From JBBARC01 sp040400005 (GTDB lineage: Bacteria; Pseudomonadota; Alphaproteobacteria; Acetobacterales; Acetobacteraceae), in assembly GCA_040400005.1 (NCBI GenBank), contig JBBARC010000019.1, forward strand, positions 1 to 53,495: DNA of 53,495 bases. The letters are read 5' to 3'. A program made the translations under genes and the position numbers. Positions 24,764 to 33,183 of the stretch are shown piece by piece (within the stretch, counting starts at the first letter, position 1; each line of letters begins with the position of its first letter). The notes beneath the pieces are model-generated. The model searched no databases and was not told the DNA's origin. It saw only the letters and a list, made by a program, of their open reading frames with translations.

Positions 24764-26019
24764 CAGGCGAAAAATTCTTTGATGCGGATAAGGGTATCGG
24801 CGAGCACGTCGATTTCGTCGTGGGTGGTGTAAAGGGCGAAGCTGGCACGGGCGGTGCTGTCTATGCCCAAAAGGTGCATCAATGGTTCGGCGCAGTGGTG
24901 GCCAGCGCGCACGGCGATGCCGTTGCGATCAAGCAGGGTTGCGATATCGTGGGAGTGGGCGCCGTCCATGGTGAAGGAAAAGACGCCGCCGCGATCGGCA
25001 GGGTTGCCAATGACGTGCAAGCCGTCGATGGTAGCTAGGCGGGTGCTGGCGTGGGCGACCAGCGCATTTTCGTGCGCCGTGATGGCGGTCCAGCCGATCG
25101 CTTGCACGTAATTTATGGCAGCGTGCAGGCCGATCGCTTCCAGAATGGCGGGGGTGCCGGCTTCGAATTTATGCGGCACGCGGGCCCAGGTGGATTTTTC
25201 GAAGGTGACGGAGCTGATCATGTCACCACCGCCCAAAAAGGGCGGCATGGCTTCGAGTAGCTCGCGCTTGGCGTAGAGCACGCCGATGCCGGTGGGGCCA
25301 TACAGTTTGTGGCCGGTAAACACATAGAAATCGGCGTCGATAGCGCGCACATCTACCGGGCGATGCACAATGGCCTGACTGCCATCAAACAGCACCCGCG
25401 CACCAGCCTGGTGGGCGAGGGCGGCGATCTTGGCGGCCGGGGTGTAGCTGCCCAGCACGTTCGACATGTGGGTGATAGACACCAGTTTTACCTTGCCATC
25501 ATCAAGCATGTTGGCAAGTGCGATCAGATCCAGATCACCCGCATCGGTAATCGGGGCGATGCGCAGATCGATGCCGTGGGCATCGCGCAGCATCTGCCAG
25601 GGGACGATGTTGGAATGGTGTTCCATGGCGGAAATCACCACCGCATCACCGGGTTTTAGCATGGTACGGCCGAAGCTGTGGGCGACCAGGTTGATCGCTT
25701 CAGTGGTGTTGCGGGTGAACACAATTTCTTCGCGCGCGCCGGCGTTAAGCAAATGTGCCACGGCATCGCGGCAGGCCTCGTAGGCTTCGGTTGTGCGCTC
25801 GCTCATCCAGTGAACACCGCGGTGTACATTGGCGTATTGGGTCTCCATCGCGTGCGACATGGCGGTGATCACCGCGCGCGGTTTTTGTGTCGATGCGGCA
25901 CTATCCAGAAATACCAGCGGTTTGTTGTGCACGCGCTGGGATAAAATGGGAAAATCGGCGCGGATGGCCATTACATCCAATTGCGTCGGGGTGAGGTGGG
26001 ACAGGGCGGCACTCATCAA
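24763..26019 (-). CDS. sufS: Cysteine desulfurase SufS (class II)
   Basis: This 418-residue PLP enzyme removes sulfur from L-cysteine as a persulfide. PLP-binding Lys lies in FTGHKLYGPTGIGVLY (about residue 235), and the persulfide Cys is in RAGHHCAEPLMH (about 375), the class II context. HHSNIVPWQ and the N-terminal FLDSAASTQKP are also typical. Four-base overlap with sufD upstream and one-base overlap with sufU downstream place it mid-operon. Confidence 0.96.
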   Translation of the reverse strand: MMSAALSHLTPTQLDVMAIRADFPILSQRVHNKPLVFLDSAASTQKPRAVITAMSHAMETQYANVHRGVHWMSERTTEAYEACRDAVAHLLNAGAREEIVFTRNTTEAINLVAHSFGRTMLKPGDAVVISAMEHHSNIVPWQMLRDAHGIDLRIAPITDAGDLDLIALANMLDDGKVKLVSITHMSNVLGSYTPAAKIAALAHQAGARVLFDGSQAIVHRPVDVRAIDADFYVFTGHKLYGPTGIGVLYAKRELLEAMPPFLGGGDMISSVTFEKSTWARVPHKFEAGTPAILEAIGLHAAINYVQAIGWTAITAHENALVAHASTRLATIDGLHVIGNPADRGGVFSFTMDGAHSHDIATLLDRNGIAVRAGHHCAEPLMHLLGIDSTARASFALYTTHDEIDVLADTLIRIKEFFA

Positions 26020-27242
26020 TAATCTCCGCAGCTGAGGATTTCGATGAGCCAGTTGCGCACGGCTTCATCGGCAACATCGTTGAGCGATTCTTGGAGAAAC
26101 GCGTCGGTGAGCATGGCGCGCGCCTGGTCGATCCCGATGCCGCGGCTGCGCAGGTAGAAAATGTGCTCGTCATTAAGCGCGCCGACGGTGGCGCCGTGGC
26201 TGCATTTGACGTCGTCGGCAAAAATTTCGAGTTCTGGTTTGCAATCGATCTCGGCGCGCGGGGATAGCAGCAGGGTTTGGTTCATTTGGTAGCCATCGGT
26301 TTTTTGGGCGATGCGGGCAACCTCAATGCGGCCTTGGAACACCGCGCGGGATTCATCATCGAGCACGTTTTTAACCGTTTGGCGCGACCTTGTGTTGGGC
26401 GCGCGATGGCGGATAACGCTGGTGAAATCGCCATGCTGAATGCCACCCAATTTTTGCGCGGCGTTGACGCTGGCGTGGGCGTTGGCGCCGGCAAGGGTTG
26501 CGAACACTTCGGTGCGCGCCAGGCGGGCGCCGAGATTGAGGCAAAACAGATCGTAGCTGGCGTTGGCGGCAATGTCGGCTTCAATGCGGGCAAGATAAAA
26601 GCTGGTTTTGCTGTCTGCCTGCACGCGCACGTGATCTAACCGCGCGTGATCGGCCAGTGACACGGTCAGGCGCGGGTTGTTGACGTAGGTGGCGGCACCC
26701 ACAAAAATTTCGATTAACTGCAGGCGTGCGTTGTTGCCCAGGGTGATGCCGTGGCGCGGGTGAAAATTGGTGGTTTGCGCATCGGCGTGCGCACCCAGCG
26801 ATATCAGCAGTAGGGTGCCGGCATCGTGGCCAGCCGGCACATCGATGAAAATGCCATCTTCGGCCAGCAGCATATTCAGCGCGGCGATCTGGTCGTTGTC
26901 AGCAGGTTCGGCCACGGCCGCATCAGCTAGGCGGGTGAGGGTTACGCCCTTGGGCAGGCGTGATTGCGTTTCGCAAAACTTACCACAGGCAAACACTAGC
27001 CTGGGGTAATCGGCAAACGCGCCCAGCGGCGGCAGATCAACCGCTGCCGCCGTATCGGCAAACACCATGCCGTTAAGCGAGCGCAGATTGGTGTATTTCC
27101 ACGCTTCATCGCGTGGCACTGGCAAGCCTTGGGCGGTGAGCAGTTTTGCCGCGTTGTGGCGGGCGGCTTCATGGCCTGGCAAATGCGCGCGGCTGTTTTC
27201 GTAGCGCGTTAAAAAGCCAGACACCGGGGCGATGGCGTTCAC
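26016..27242 (-). CDS. sufD: Fe-S assembly scaffold protein SufD
   Basis: This 408-residue SufD has the N-terminal helical region with DEAWKYTNLRSLNG and the C-terminal right-handed beta-helix. It ends with CSHGATVGALNDEHIFYLRSRG, the segment holding the conserved His that helps bind the nascent cluster with SufB. SufD pairs with SufB on the SufC2 dimer. Start ATG 27242 overlaps the sufC stop by 4 bp; its own stop overlaps sufS. Confidence 0.95.
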   Translation of the reverse strand: MNAIAPVSGFLTRYENSRAHLPGHEAARHNAAKLLTAQGLPVPRDEAWKYTNLRSLNGMVFADTAAAVDLPPLGAFADYPRLVFACGKFCETQSRLPKGVTLTRLADAAVAEPADNDQIAALNMLLAEDGIFIDVPAGHDAGTLLLISLGAHADAQTTNFHPRHGITLGNNARLQLIEIFVGAATYVNNPRLTVSLADHARLDHVRVQADSKTSFYLARIEADIAANASYDLFCLNLGARLARTEVFATLAGANAHASVNAAQKLGGIQHGDFTSVIRHRAPNTRSRQTVKNVLDDESRAVFQGRIEVARIAQKTDGYQMNQTLLLSPRAEIDCKPELEIFADDVKCSHGATVGALNDEHIFYLRSRGIGIDQARAMLTDAFLQESLNDVADEAVRNWLIEILSCGDY

Positions 27243-27988
27243 GCGGCGTTGCCGATAACTTGCGCGTAGCCCTGGGCTTCCAGGGTGCGGGCAAGGTCTG
27301 GCCCGCCGCTGTGCACGATGCGGCCGTGGGCCAGCACGTGCACGCGATCTGGCACGATGTGATCTAGTAGGCGCTGGTGGTGGGTGATGATCAATGCTGA
27401 AAACCCAGGGCCACGCAGGGCGTTGACGCTGTGGCCGACAATGCGCAGGGCATCGATATCCAGCCCGCTGTCGGTTTCATCTAAAATCGCCAGGCGTGGC
27501 TTTAGCAGCGCCATTTGCAGCATTTCGTTGCGTTTTTTCTCGCCACCCGAAAAGCCGACATTCACTTGGCGTTTTAACAGATCGGCCGGCATGCCGAGTT
27601 GTTCGGCGGCGGTTCGGGCCGCGCGTAAAAAGGCGGCGGCGTCCATCTCATCTTCACCACGCGCGCGCCTCACGGCGTTAAGGGCAGTGCGCAAAAAATG
27701 CGCGTTGCCAACGCCAGGTAATTCAACGGGCGATTGAAAAGCCAGAAAAATACCGGCACGGGCGCGATCTTCCGGTGCCATGGCCAGCAGATCGGCGCCA
27801 TCGAATTGCACTGAACCGCCGGTGACTTGGTACTCATCGCGGCCGGATAGCACGTAGGACAAGGTGGATTTACCCGACCCGTTAGGCCCCATAATGGCGT
27901 GAATTTCGCCATCCGGCAGGGTGATGTTGATGCCGCGCAAAATTTCTTTGCCGTCGATCGCGGCCGCAAGGTTTTCGATATTCAACAT
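27239..27988 (-). CDS. sufC: Fe-S assembly ATPase SufC
   Basis: This 249-residue ABC-type ATPase has Walker A GPNGSGKST (residues 34-42), signature FSGGEKKRNEM near 149, and Walker B LAILDETDSGLDIDA. The ETDSGLD variant and the GGEKKRNE signature are specific to SufC. It drives conformational changes in the SufBC2D scaffold in the cytosol. It lies 4 bp after sufB and overlaps sufD by 4 bp. Confidence 0.97.
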   Translation of the reverse strand: MLNIENLAAAIDGKEILRGINITLPDGEIHAIMGPNGSGKSTLSYVLSGRDEYQVTGGSVQFDGADLLAMAPEDRARAGIFLAFQSPVELPGVGNAHFLRTALNAVRRARGEDEMDAAAFLRAARTAAEQLGMPADLLKRQVNVGFSGGEKKRNEMLQMALLKPRLAILDETDSGLDIDALRIVGHSVNALRGPGFSALIITHHQRLLDHIVPDRVHVLAHGRIVHSGGPDLARTLEAQGYAQVIGNAA

Positions 27989-27992
27989 GGAT

Positions 27993-29477
27993 TTAGCCTA
28001 CTGATCCTTCAAGGCTGACGGCCAATAGCTTTTGCGCTTCCACGGCAAATTCCATCGGCAGTTGTTTCAGCACGTCTTTGCAAAAGCCATTCACGATTAA
28101 GCCCACCGCATCTTCCTGCGATAGCCCGCGCTGGCGGCAGTAAAACATTTGATCATCGGAGATTTTGGATGTGGTCGCTTCGTGTTCTATTTTGGCCGTT
28201 GGGTTGCGGCTTTCGATATAGGGCACGGTGTGCGCGCCGCACTGATCGCCAATCAGCAAACTATCGCATTGGGTGTGGTTACGCGCACCAGCCGCTTTGG
28301 GCAGCATGCGCACCAGGCCGCGATAGGTATTGCTGGAATGGCCGGCCGAAATACCTTTCGAGATAATCGTGCTTTTGGTATTTTTGCCGATATGGATCAT
28401 TTTGGTGCCGGTATCGGCCTGCTGGCGGTTATTGGTGACCGCCACTGAATAAAATTCACCAACGCTGCCATCACCTTGCAAAATGCACGATGGGTATTTC
28501 CAGGTAATGGCGGACCCGGTTTCAACTTGGGTCCATGAAATTTTGGATCGTGCACCGCGGCAGGCGCCGCGTTTGGTGACGAAATTGTAGATGCCACCGC
28601 GGCCTTGCGCATCGCCGGGGTACCAGTTTTGCACGGTGCTGTATTTAATCCGCGCATCATCCATGGCGACCAGTTCAACCACGGCCGCATGCAATTGATT
28701 TTCATCGCGCATCGGCGCGGTGCAGCCTTCCAGGTAGCTAACGCTGGCGCCATCTTCGGCGATGATCAGGGTGCGTTCAAACTGCCCGGTGTTGCGCGCA
28801 TTGATACGGAAATAGGTGGACAGTTCCATCGGGCAGGCGACGCCCTTGGGGATGAACACAAAACTGCCATCGGTAAACACGGCGGAATTCAGGGCGGAGA
28901 AATAATTATCCCCGGGCGGCACCACGCTGCCGAGATATTTGCGCACTAGATCTGGGTGCTCGCGCACGGCATCGCTGATTGGGCAGAAAATAACACCAAC
29001 TTTACTGAGCTGTTCACGAAACGTGGTGGCAACCGAGACACTATCAAACACCGCATCGACGGCAATGTTGGAGTTTTGGACAGTCGCCCCTTCAACGCCG
29101 GCCAGCACCGCGCGCTCGCGCAAAGGTATGCCGAGTTTTTCGTACATGCGCAGCAATTCGGGATCGACATCTTCCAGCGATTTGGGGCCGGGGGAGGATT
29201 TGGGTGCCGCGTAGTAATGCGAATCCTGGTAATCTATCGGCGCATAAAACAGTTTCGCCCAATGTGGCTCGGGCATTTTTTGCCAGACGGCGAAGGCGGC
29301 GAGGCGCCAATCGAGCAGCCAGGCAGGTTCGTTTTTGCGCGACGAAATCAACCGCACGATATCGGTGTTCAGGCCTTTGGGGGCCATGTCCATTTCGATA
29401 TCAGTAACAAATCCCCATTTATAGCCGCCATCGTTAAGTTCGGCGACAGTATCAAGGGTTTCTGGGGCAACGGTCAT
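27993..29477 (-). CDS. sufB: Fe-S assembly scaffold protein SufB
   Basis: This 494-residue core scaffold has YKWGFVTDIEMD near the N-terminus, FIPKGVACPMELSTYFRINA, the cysteine-containing beta-helix strands, and ends with HEATTSKISDDQMFYCRQRG plus LPMEFAVEAQKLL. The conserved cysteine used for cluster assembly lies in the beta-helix (QCDSLLIGDQCGAHTVPY region). It is the first structural gene, 12 bp after the Rrf2 regulator. Confidence 0.97.
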   Translation of the reverse strand: MTVAPETLDTVAELNDGGYKWGFVTDIEMDMAPKGLNTDIVRLISSRKNEPAWLLDWRLAAFAVWQKMPEPHWAKLFYAPIDYQDSHYYAAPKSSPGPKSLEDVDPELLRMYEKLGIPLRERAVLAGVEGATVQNSNIAVDAVFDSVSVATTFREQLSKVGVIFCPISDAVREHPDLVRKYLGSVVPPGDNYFSALNSAVFTDGSFVFIPKGVACPMELSTYFRINARNTGQFERTLIIAEDGASVSYLEGCTAPMRDENQLHAAVVELVAMDDARIKYSTVQNWYPGDAQGRGGIYNFVTKRGACRGARSKISWTQVETGSAITWKYPSCILQGDGSVGEFYSVAVTNNRQQADTGTKMIHIGKNTKSTIISKGISAGHSSNTYRGLVRMLPKAAGARNHTQCDSLLIGDQCGAHTVPYIESRNPTAKIEHEATTSKISDDQMFYCRQRGLSQEDAVGLIVNGFCKDVLKQLPMEFAVEAQKLLAVSLEGSVG

Positions 29478-29489
29478 GTGGTTAGGGCC

Positions 29490-29972
29490 TCACAAATCAA
29501 CGGGGGCGGGGATGCGCGCAGGTATAAGGCACGGTTCGGACAAGTGGGCGGGGGCTGCACGCAAGCCGGCCGGCAAGGACGATGCGGCCATTTCGGCGAG
29601 CGAGATCGCCGACAGGGCGGAAAGAATCGCCTGGTTTACCGGGTCCCAGGCGCGGTGCATGGGGCAGACATGGCCACTTTCGCAGGTTCCGCCATCAACG
29701 CAGGCGGTAAGGGCAATGGGGCCGTCGATCGCGGCGATCACTTCTGCGACATTGATTTGGGCTGCGGTGCGTTCCAGCCGGTAGCCACCACGGGCGCCGC
29801 GGGTGGAGATGACCAGGCCGTGGGCCGACAAAGCTTTTAACACCTTGGAAACCGTAGGCTCCGGGATGCCGGTTAAATGCGCGATCCCTGGTGAGGTTTG
29901 CACACAGCCGTCGCCGGCCAGCCGCACCAGCACCACTACAGCATAATCGGTTAATTTGGACAGTCTGAACAT
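29490..29972 (-). CDS. Rrf2-family suf operon regulator (IscR/SufR-like)
   Basis: This 160-residue Rrf2 winged-helix protein has the DNA-reading helix TGIPEPTVSKVLKALSAHGL and the wing RGARGGYRL. Three cysteines, Cys91, Cys97 and Cys103 (C-x5-C-x5-C), match the Fe-S-ligating triad of IscR-type sensors, although IscR has C-x5-C-x5-C as well and the exact class is uncertain. It heads the suf operon and probably represses it when its cluster is loaded. The C-terminal 35 residues are Pro/Ala-rich and variable. The upstream region holds overlapping GTCC/GGAC repeats. Confidence 0.92.
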   Translation of the reverse strand: MFRLSKLTDYAVVVLVRLAGDGCVQTSPGIAHLTGIPEPTVSKVLKALSAHGLVISTRGARGGYRLERTAAQINVAEVIAAIDGPIALTACVDGGTCESGHVCPMHRAWDPVNQAILSALSAISLAEMAASSLPAGLRAAPAHLSEPCLIPARIPAPVDL

Positions 29973-29975
29973 GGT

Positions 29976-30004
29976 GTCCTGAAAAACACGGACCGCGTTA
30001 GTCC
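29976..30004. promoter_or_regulatory. Possible suf regulator operator (GTCC/GGAC half-sites)
   Basis: Three tetramers, GTCC at 29976, GGAC at 29990 and GTCC at 30001, form two overlapping inverted pairs directly upstream of the regulator start. Two of the copies extend to GTCCTG. The position suits autoregulation; the motif is short, so the call is tentative. Confidence 0.3.
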
Positions 30005-30111
30005 TGTATGGGGGAGATGCGCCCGGCGCCCCCCCGCGTCAAGGTCTGCCAACGCAGGGTAAGCCGCTTTGCTGGGTTGCAGTTGCGCGATCTTTGAGCA
30101 AGGTAGCACGT

Positions 30112-30702
30112 ATGTCTGATGAATTCGTCGTGCCGCGCGCCGCCGCCAGCCTAATTGTGATCCGCCGCGATGCCGATGCGCCGCGTATGCTGATGGGCAG
30201 GCGGGGTGCCGGGCATCGGTTTATGCCCAATGTGCTGGTGTTTCCCGGTGGTGCCGTGGATGCCGAGGATTATAACGCCCCAGTTGCCCACGAATTACGC
30301 GACGATGTCGCGGCCAAATTGCAGCGCGCGGCGAGTGCTGAGCTGGCCCGGGCTTTGGGCGTGGCGGCGGCGCGTGAGTTGCAAGAGGAAGTGGGCGTCA
30401 CCTTGGGCAGCCCGCCTAGCCTGCACGGGTTTGACTATTTGTGCCGCGCTATTACCCCGCCCAACCGCAGCATGCGTTTCGATGCGCGGTTTTTTGTGGT
30501 CGATGCGGCGCATGTGCAAGGTGAGCCGGTGGCGTCGCACGAAATTGAAGAACCACGCTGGGTGACGATAGAAGAAGCGCTGGCGGCGGAATTGGCGCTG
30601 GCGACGGTTGCCGTTCTGGATGTGCTGGCCGGGTGGCTGGCGGCACCGCCTGAGCAGCACCAGGTAAAATTGCTGCGCGACCGCCGCTGGGAGGACGATT
30701 AA
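30112..30702 (+). CDS. Nudix hydrolase, NUDT19-like
   Basis: This 196-residue Nudix-fold protein has ASLIVIRRDADAPRMLMGRR as the first strands, then PNVLVFPGGAVDAED, and the catalytic helix AAARELQEEVGV. A segment of about 35 residues separates GG from the RELQEEVG helix, and the usual G-x5-E-x7 spacing is broken. This is characteristic of the NUDT19/NUDT7-type CoA or acyl-CoA diphosphatase branch. ATG 30112 is preferred over TTG 30094. It is divergent from the suf operon. Confidence 0.85.
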   Translation: MSDEFVVPRAAASLIVIRRDADAPRMLMGRRGAGHRFMPNVLVFPGGAVDAEDYNAPVAHELRDDVAAKLQRAASAELARALGVAAARELQEEVGVTLGSPPSLHGFDYLCRAITPPNRSMRFDARFFVVDAAHVQGEPVASHEIEEPRWVTIEEALAAELALATVAVLDVLAGWLAAPPEQHQVKLLRDRRWEDD

Positions 30703-30760
30703 TGCCGTGCCAAACGCGTTTATTGTCCCAGTTGGTTAGGCGTTCTGCGATTATACTGCG

Positions 30761-31810
30761 ATGAGCGATTTTCGTGTTGTGTTGCATGTCGGTCCGCAAA
30801 AAACCGGCTCCACCTACCTGCAAACGAATTTCACGGCCCTGAGTGGCGCATTAGCCGAGCGCGGTGTGCGCTATGTTCGTGCGCTTGACCCGCATGGCCC
30901 GCCGCGCAGTCACCGCAGCGAAATGGCTAGCTGGCTTACCCGGGCATCGGATGATGAGGTTGCCGCCTATTTTCGTCAGGCCCGCGATAGCGGTGCCGCG
31001 TGCCTGCTGGTTTCCGACGAATCGCTGTCCATGTTGGCACCAGTACAGATCAAGCGCTTGGCGCGTGGCTTGCGCGACATTCCCACCGAGGTGGTTTTCT
31101 TCTTCCGCCGGTGGAGCGACCAGCTGCCCTCACGGTGGAATGAACGGGTAAAGGAAGGCGAGGCTCGCCCGTTAAACGAATGGATAAGCGCCGTTTTGGC
31201 CGAGCCCCGGCGCCCAGTGTCATGCAATGATGTCACATTCTGGAGCGCCTGGGCATCAGCGTTTTCGCGCGACGCAGTTAAGCTCGTTTCGTATGACGGG
31301 GTCAGGGTGAATGGTGGGGATATCTGGCAGGATTTTCTGGCGACCTGGTTAGGCATAATGGATCTAAAACACCCCAACAACCGCTTGGTTAACGCCAGTT
31401 ATTCGGCGCTGGAACTGGAAGCTTTGCGGGCGCTTAGCGCGGTTGCGAACACCACTGGCGTGCGTATCACCTCGCCGGCGCGTAAACTGTGGGCGCATCT
31501 TCTGCGCGAGGATGGCGGTGAGCCATTCGCCTCGCTCGCCGGTGAACCTGGGCACACCGTTTGGATTGACGACCTTGCCGATGGGCTTGCCACCCACCGC
31601 GCTTGCCTGGACGAATGGCGCGACTGCTTTGTGCTCCCCGCAGGGCAAGGGGATATGTTAATCCCGGCGCGGCGGGGGGTTGCGGTTTACGATCCAGCGT
31701 GGGTTGCCGGGCGCGATGCCGGGTTGGCACTGGCGGTCGCGGTGCGCCGGGCCGCGCGGTTCAGTCTGGCGAAAAAGGCTGCAACCGGTGGCCTAGCGGC
31801 CGGGGGCTAG
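30761..31810 (+). CDS. Sulfotransferase-like protein
   Basis: This 349-residue protein starts with HVGPQKTGSTYLQTNF, the 5'-phosphosulfate loop of PAPS-dependent sulfotransferases. VVFFFRRWSDQLPSRWNERV near residue 115 corresponds to the 3'-phosphate-binding Arg/Ser segment. The rest is divergent. No signal peptide or membrane segment is present, so it acts in the cytosol on an unknown acceptor, possibly a surface glycan or lipid. The stop overlaps the stop of the convergent methyltransferase gene (shared CTAG), within a small hairpin. Confidence 0.72.
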   Translation: MSDFRVVLHVGPQKTGSTYLQTNFTALSGALAERGVRYVRALDPHGPPRSHRSEMASWLTRASDDEVAAYFRQARDSGAACLLVSDESLSMLAPVQIKRLARGLRDIPTEVVFFFRRWSDQLPSRWNERVKEGEARPLNEWISAVLAEPRRPVSCNDVTFWSAWASAFSRDAVKLVSYDGVRVNGGDIWQDFLATWLGIMDLKHPNNRLVNASYSALELEALRALSAVANTTGVRITSPARKLWAHLLREDGGEPFASLAGEPGHTVWIDDLADGLATHRACLDEWRDCFVLPAGQGDMLIPARRGVAVYDPAWVAGRDAGLALAVAVRRAARFSLAKKAATGGLAAGG

Positions 31811-31811
31811 G
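31792..31811. terminator. Hairpin over the shared convergent stop codons
   Basis: CCTAGC and GCTAGG pair around an 8-base GC spacer. The element spans the end of the sulfotransferase-like gene, whose TAG overlaps the TAG of the opposing methyltransferase. It could end transcripts from both sides but has no T-run. Confidence 0.35.
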
Positions 31812-33156
31812 TGCCCACGCGCGCGAGTGCCAAGCGCGATTGCTGGCGTTCAGCCTTGATCGAGATCACCCGGCGTAGCACCACAACCGCTTCAATTTCG
31901 GCGGTCCAGGGAAACTGATCCACCGGCGTTGCGCTGTGCAATGTGTAGCCAGCCTGCGCTAACACGGCCACATCGCGGGCCAAAGCCTGCGGGTTGCAGC
32001 TAATGTAGATGACGTTCGCAACGCCACTGGCGGCGATGGCGGCCATTTGCGGGCCGGCGCCATCCCAGGGCGGGTCGAGCACAATGGCCGTGGCGCCTTT
32101 TAGGTCCACCGCTTGTAAAGGCTGACGCACTAGATCGCGGCAGGTAACATCAATGCGGCCACCGGCGGCGGCGCGGCTGATGGCGGCGCACGCCGCAGGA
32201 TCACCTTCAAAGGCGCGCACCCGGGCGACGCCGGCCAGCGCAAAGCTGAACGTGCCGACGCCTGCATATAACTCGGCAACCACCGGACGAGCGGGTAGTT
32301 TGGCCGGCATACCGGCGAGAATGGCGGCGGTTATGGCGTTTTGCCCAGCAATGGACGCCTGCAAAAACGCACCCGGCGGCACCGCAACGGACGTGCCGGC
32401 AAAATTTACGATGCAGGCGCCGTTATTGACCAGAATTTCGGCGGGTTTGCCGCGGCCATGGTCTAGGCTGATGCGGGCGACGGTGTTGGCCAGCGCAAAA
32501 GCGGCCAGGCGTTTACGGTCGTCGGCGGTGACTGGGCCGTCGAGGCGCAGGACAATGTCCACCCCGGTATCGAGAACATTGGCGATAACTGAGGCGACAG
32601 CGCGAAACGAGGATAAGCCGCGCAGCAGGGCCGCAAGGGGCGCGAACAAGGCGGGCAGGGCGGGGTGCAGGGCGGCGCACACTGAAAGTTGCACGATATC
32701 CAGGCTGCCTTGGGCGTGCAGACCTAAGCTTAGGTTTGCACCAACGCGGCTGGCAGCCAGATCCATACGGCGGCGCTGGCCGGGGGCAATGGCCACAACA
32801 TCGCCGACATTTGGCGCATCAAAGCCGGCTTTTTGCAGGGCGTGCACAATGCGCCCGTGTTTCCAGCGGCGGGTTGCGGCTGCATCCCAATGTTGCAGGG
32901 TGCAGCCGCCGCAGGTGCCAAAATGTGGGCAGGGTGGGGTGACCCTGCTGGCGCTCGGGTTTTCAATCCCCAGCAAATCATCAGCATTTACCCGGGTCGA
33001 ACTGCGGTGCGATCCGGCTTCCAGGGCGCTTGCCCGAATAACCGCGCGCTCGCCGGGCAGCACGCCTGCCAGCGACACACGGGCGCCGTCCTCGGTGAGG
33101 CCGAGGCCGCGACCGGCGGGGTCGATCGCGGTGATGGTTGCGCGTGGATTGGCCAT
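31807..33156 (-). CDS. RNA (uracil-5-)-methyltransferase, RlmD/TrmA family
   Basis: This 449-residue protein has an N-terminal TRAM domain (ITAIDPAGRGLGLTEDGARV), then the Fe-S cysteine cluster CPHFGTCGGCTLQHW typical of RlmD/RumA, and a Rossmann methyltransferase domain (LYAGVGTFSFALAGVARVRA). The catalytic Cys lies in YISCNPQALARDVAVL. It makes m5U in rRNA or tRNA. The nucleotide-binding motif reads DPPWDGAG rather than the common DPPRxG. It lies 27 bp downstream of the large DEAD-box helicase gene and is probably co-transcribed. Confidence 0.92.
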   Translation of the reverse strand: MANPRATITAIDPAGRGLGLTEDGARVSLAGVLPGERAVIRASALEAGSHRSSTRVNADDLLGIENPSASRVTPPCPHFGTCGGCTLQHWDAAATRRWKHGRIVHALQKAGFDAPNVGDVVAIAPGQRRRMDLAASRVGANLSLGLHAQGSLDIVQLSVCAALHPALPALFAPLAALLRGLSSFRAVASVIANVLDTGVDIVLRLDGPVTADDRKRLAAFALANTVARISLDHGRGKPAEILVNNGACIVNFAGTSVAVPPGAFLQASIAGQNAITAAILAGMPAKLPARPVVAELYAGVGTFSFALAGVARVRAFEGDPAACAAISRAAAGGRIDVTCRDLVRQPLQAVDLKGATAIVLDPPWDGAGPQMAAIAASGVANVIYISCNPQALARDVAVLAQAGYTLHSATPVDQFPWTAEIEAVVVLRRVISIKAERQQSRLALARVGT

Positions 33157-33183
33157 ACGGGCAGTGCCCGGCTGGTGCCGCCG

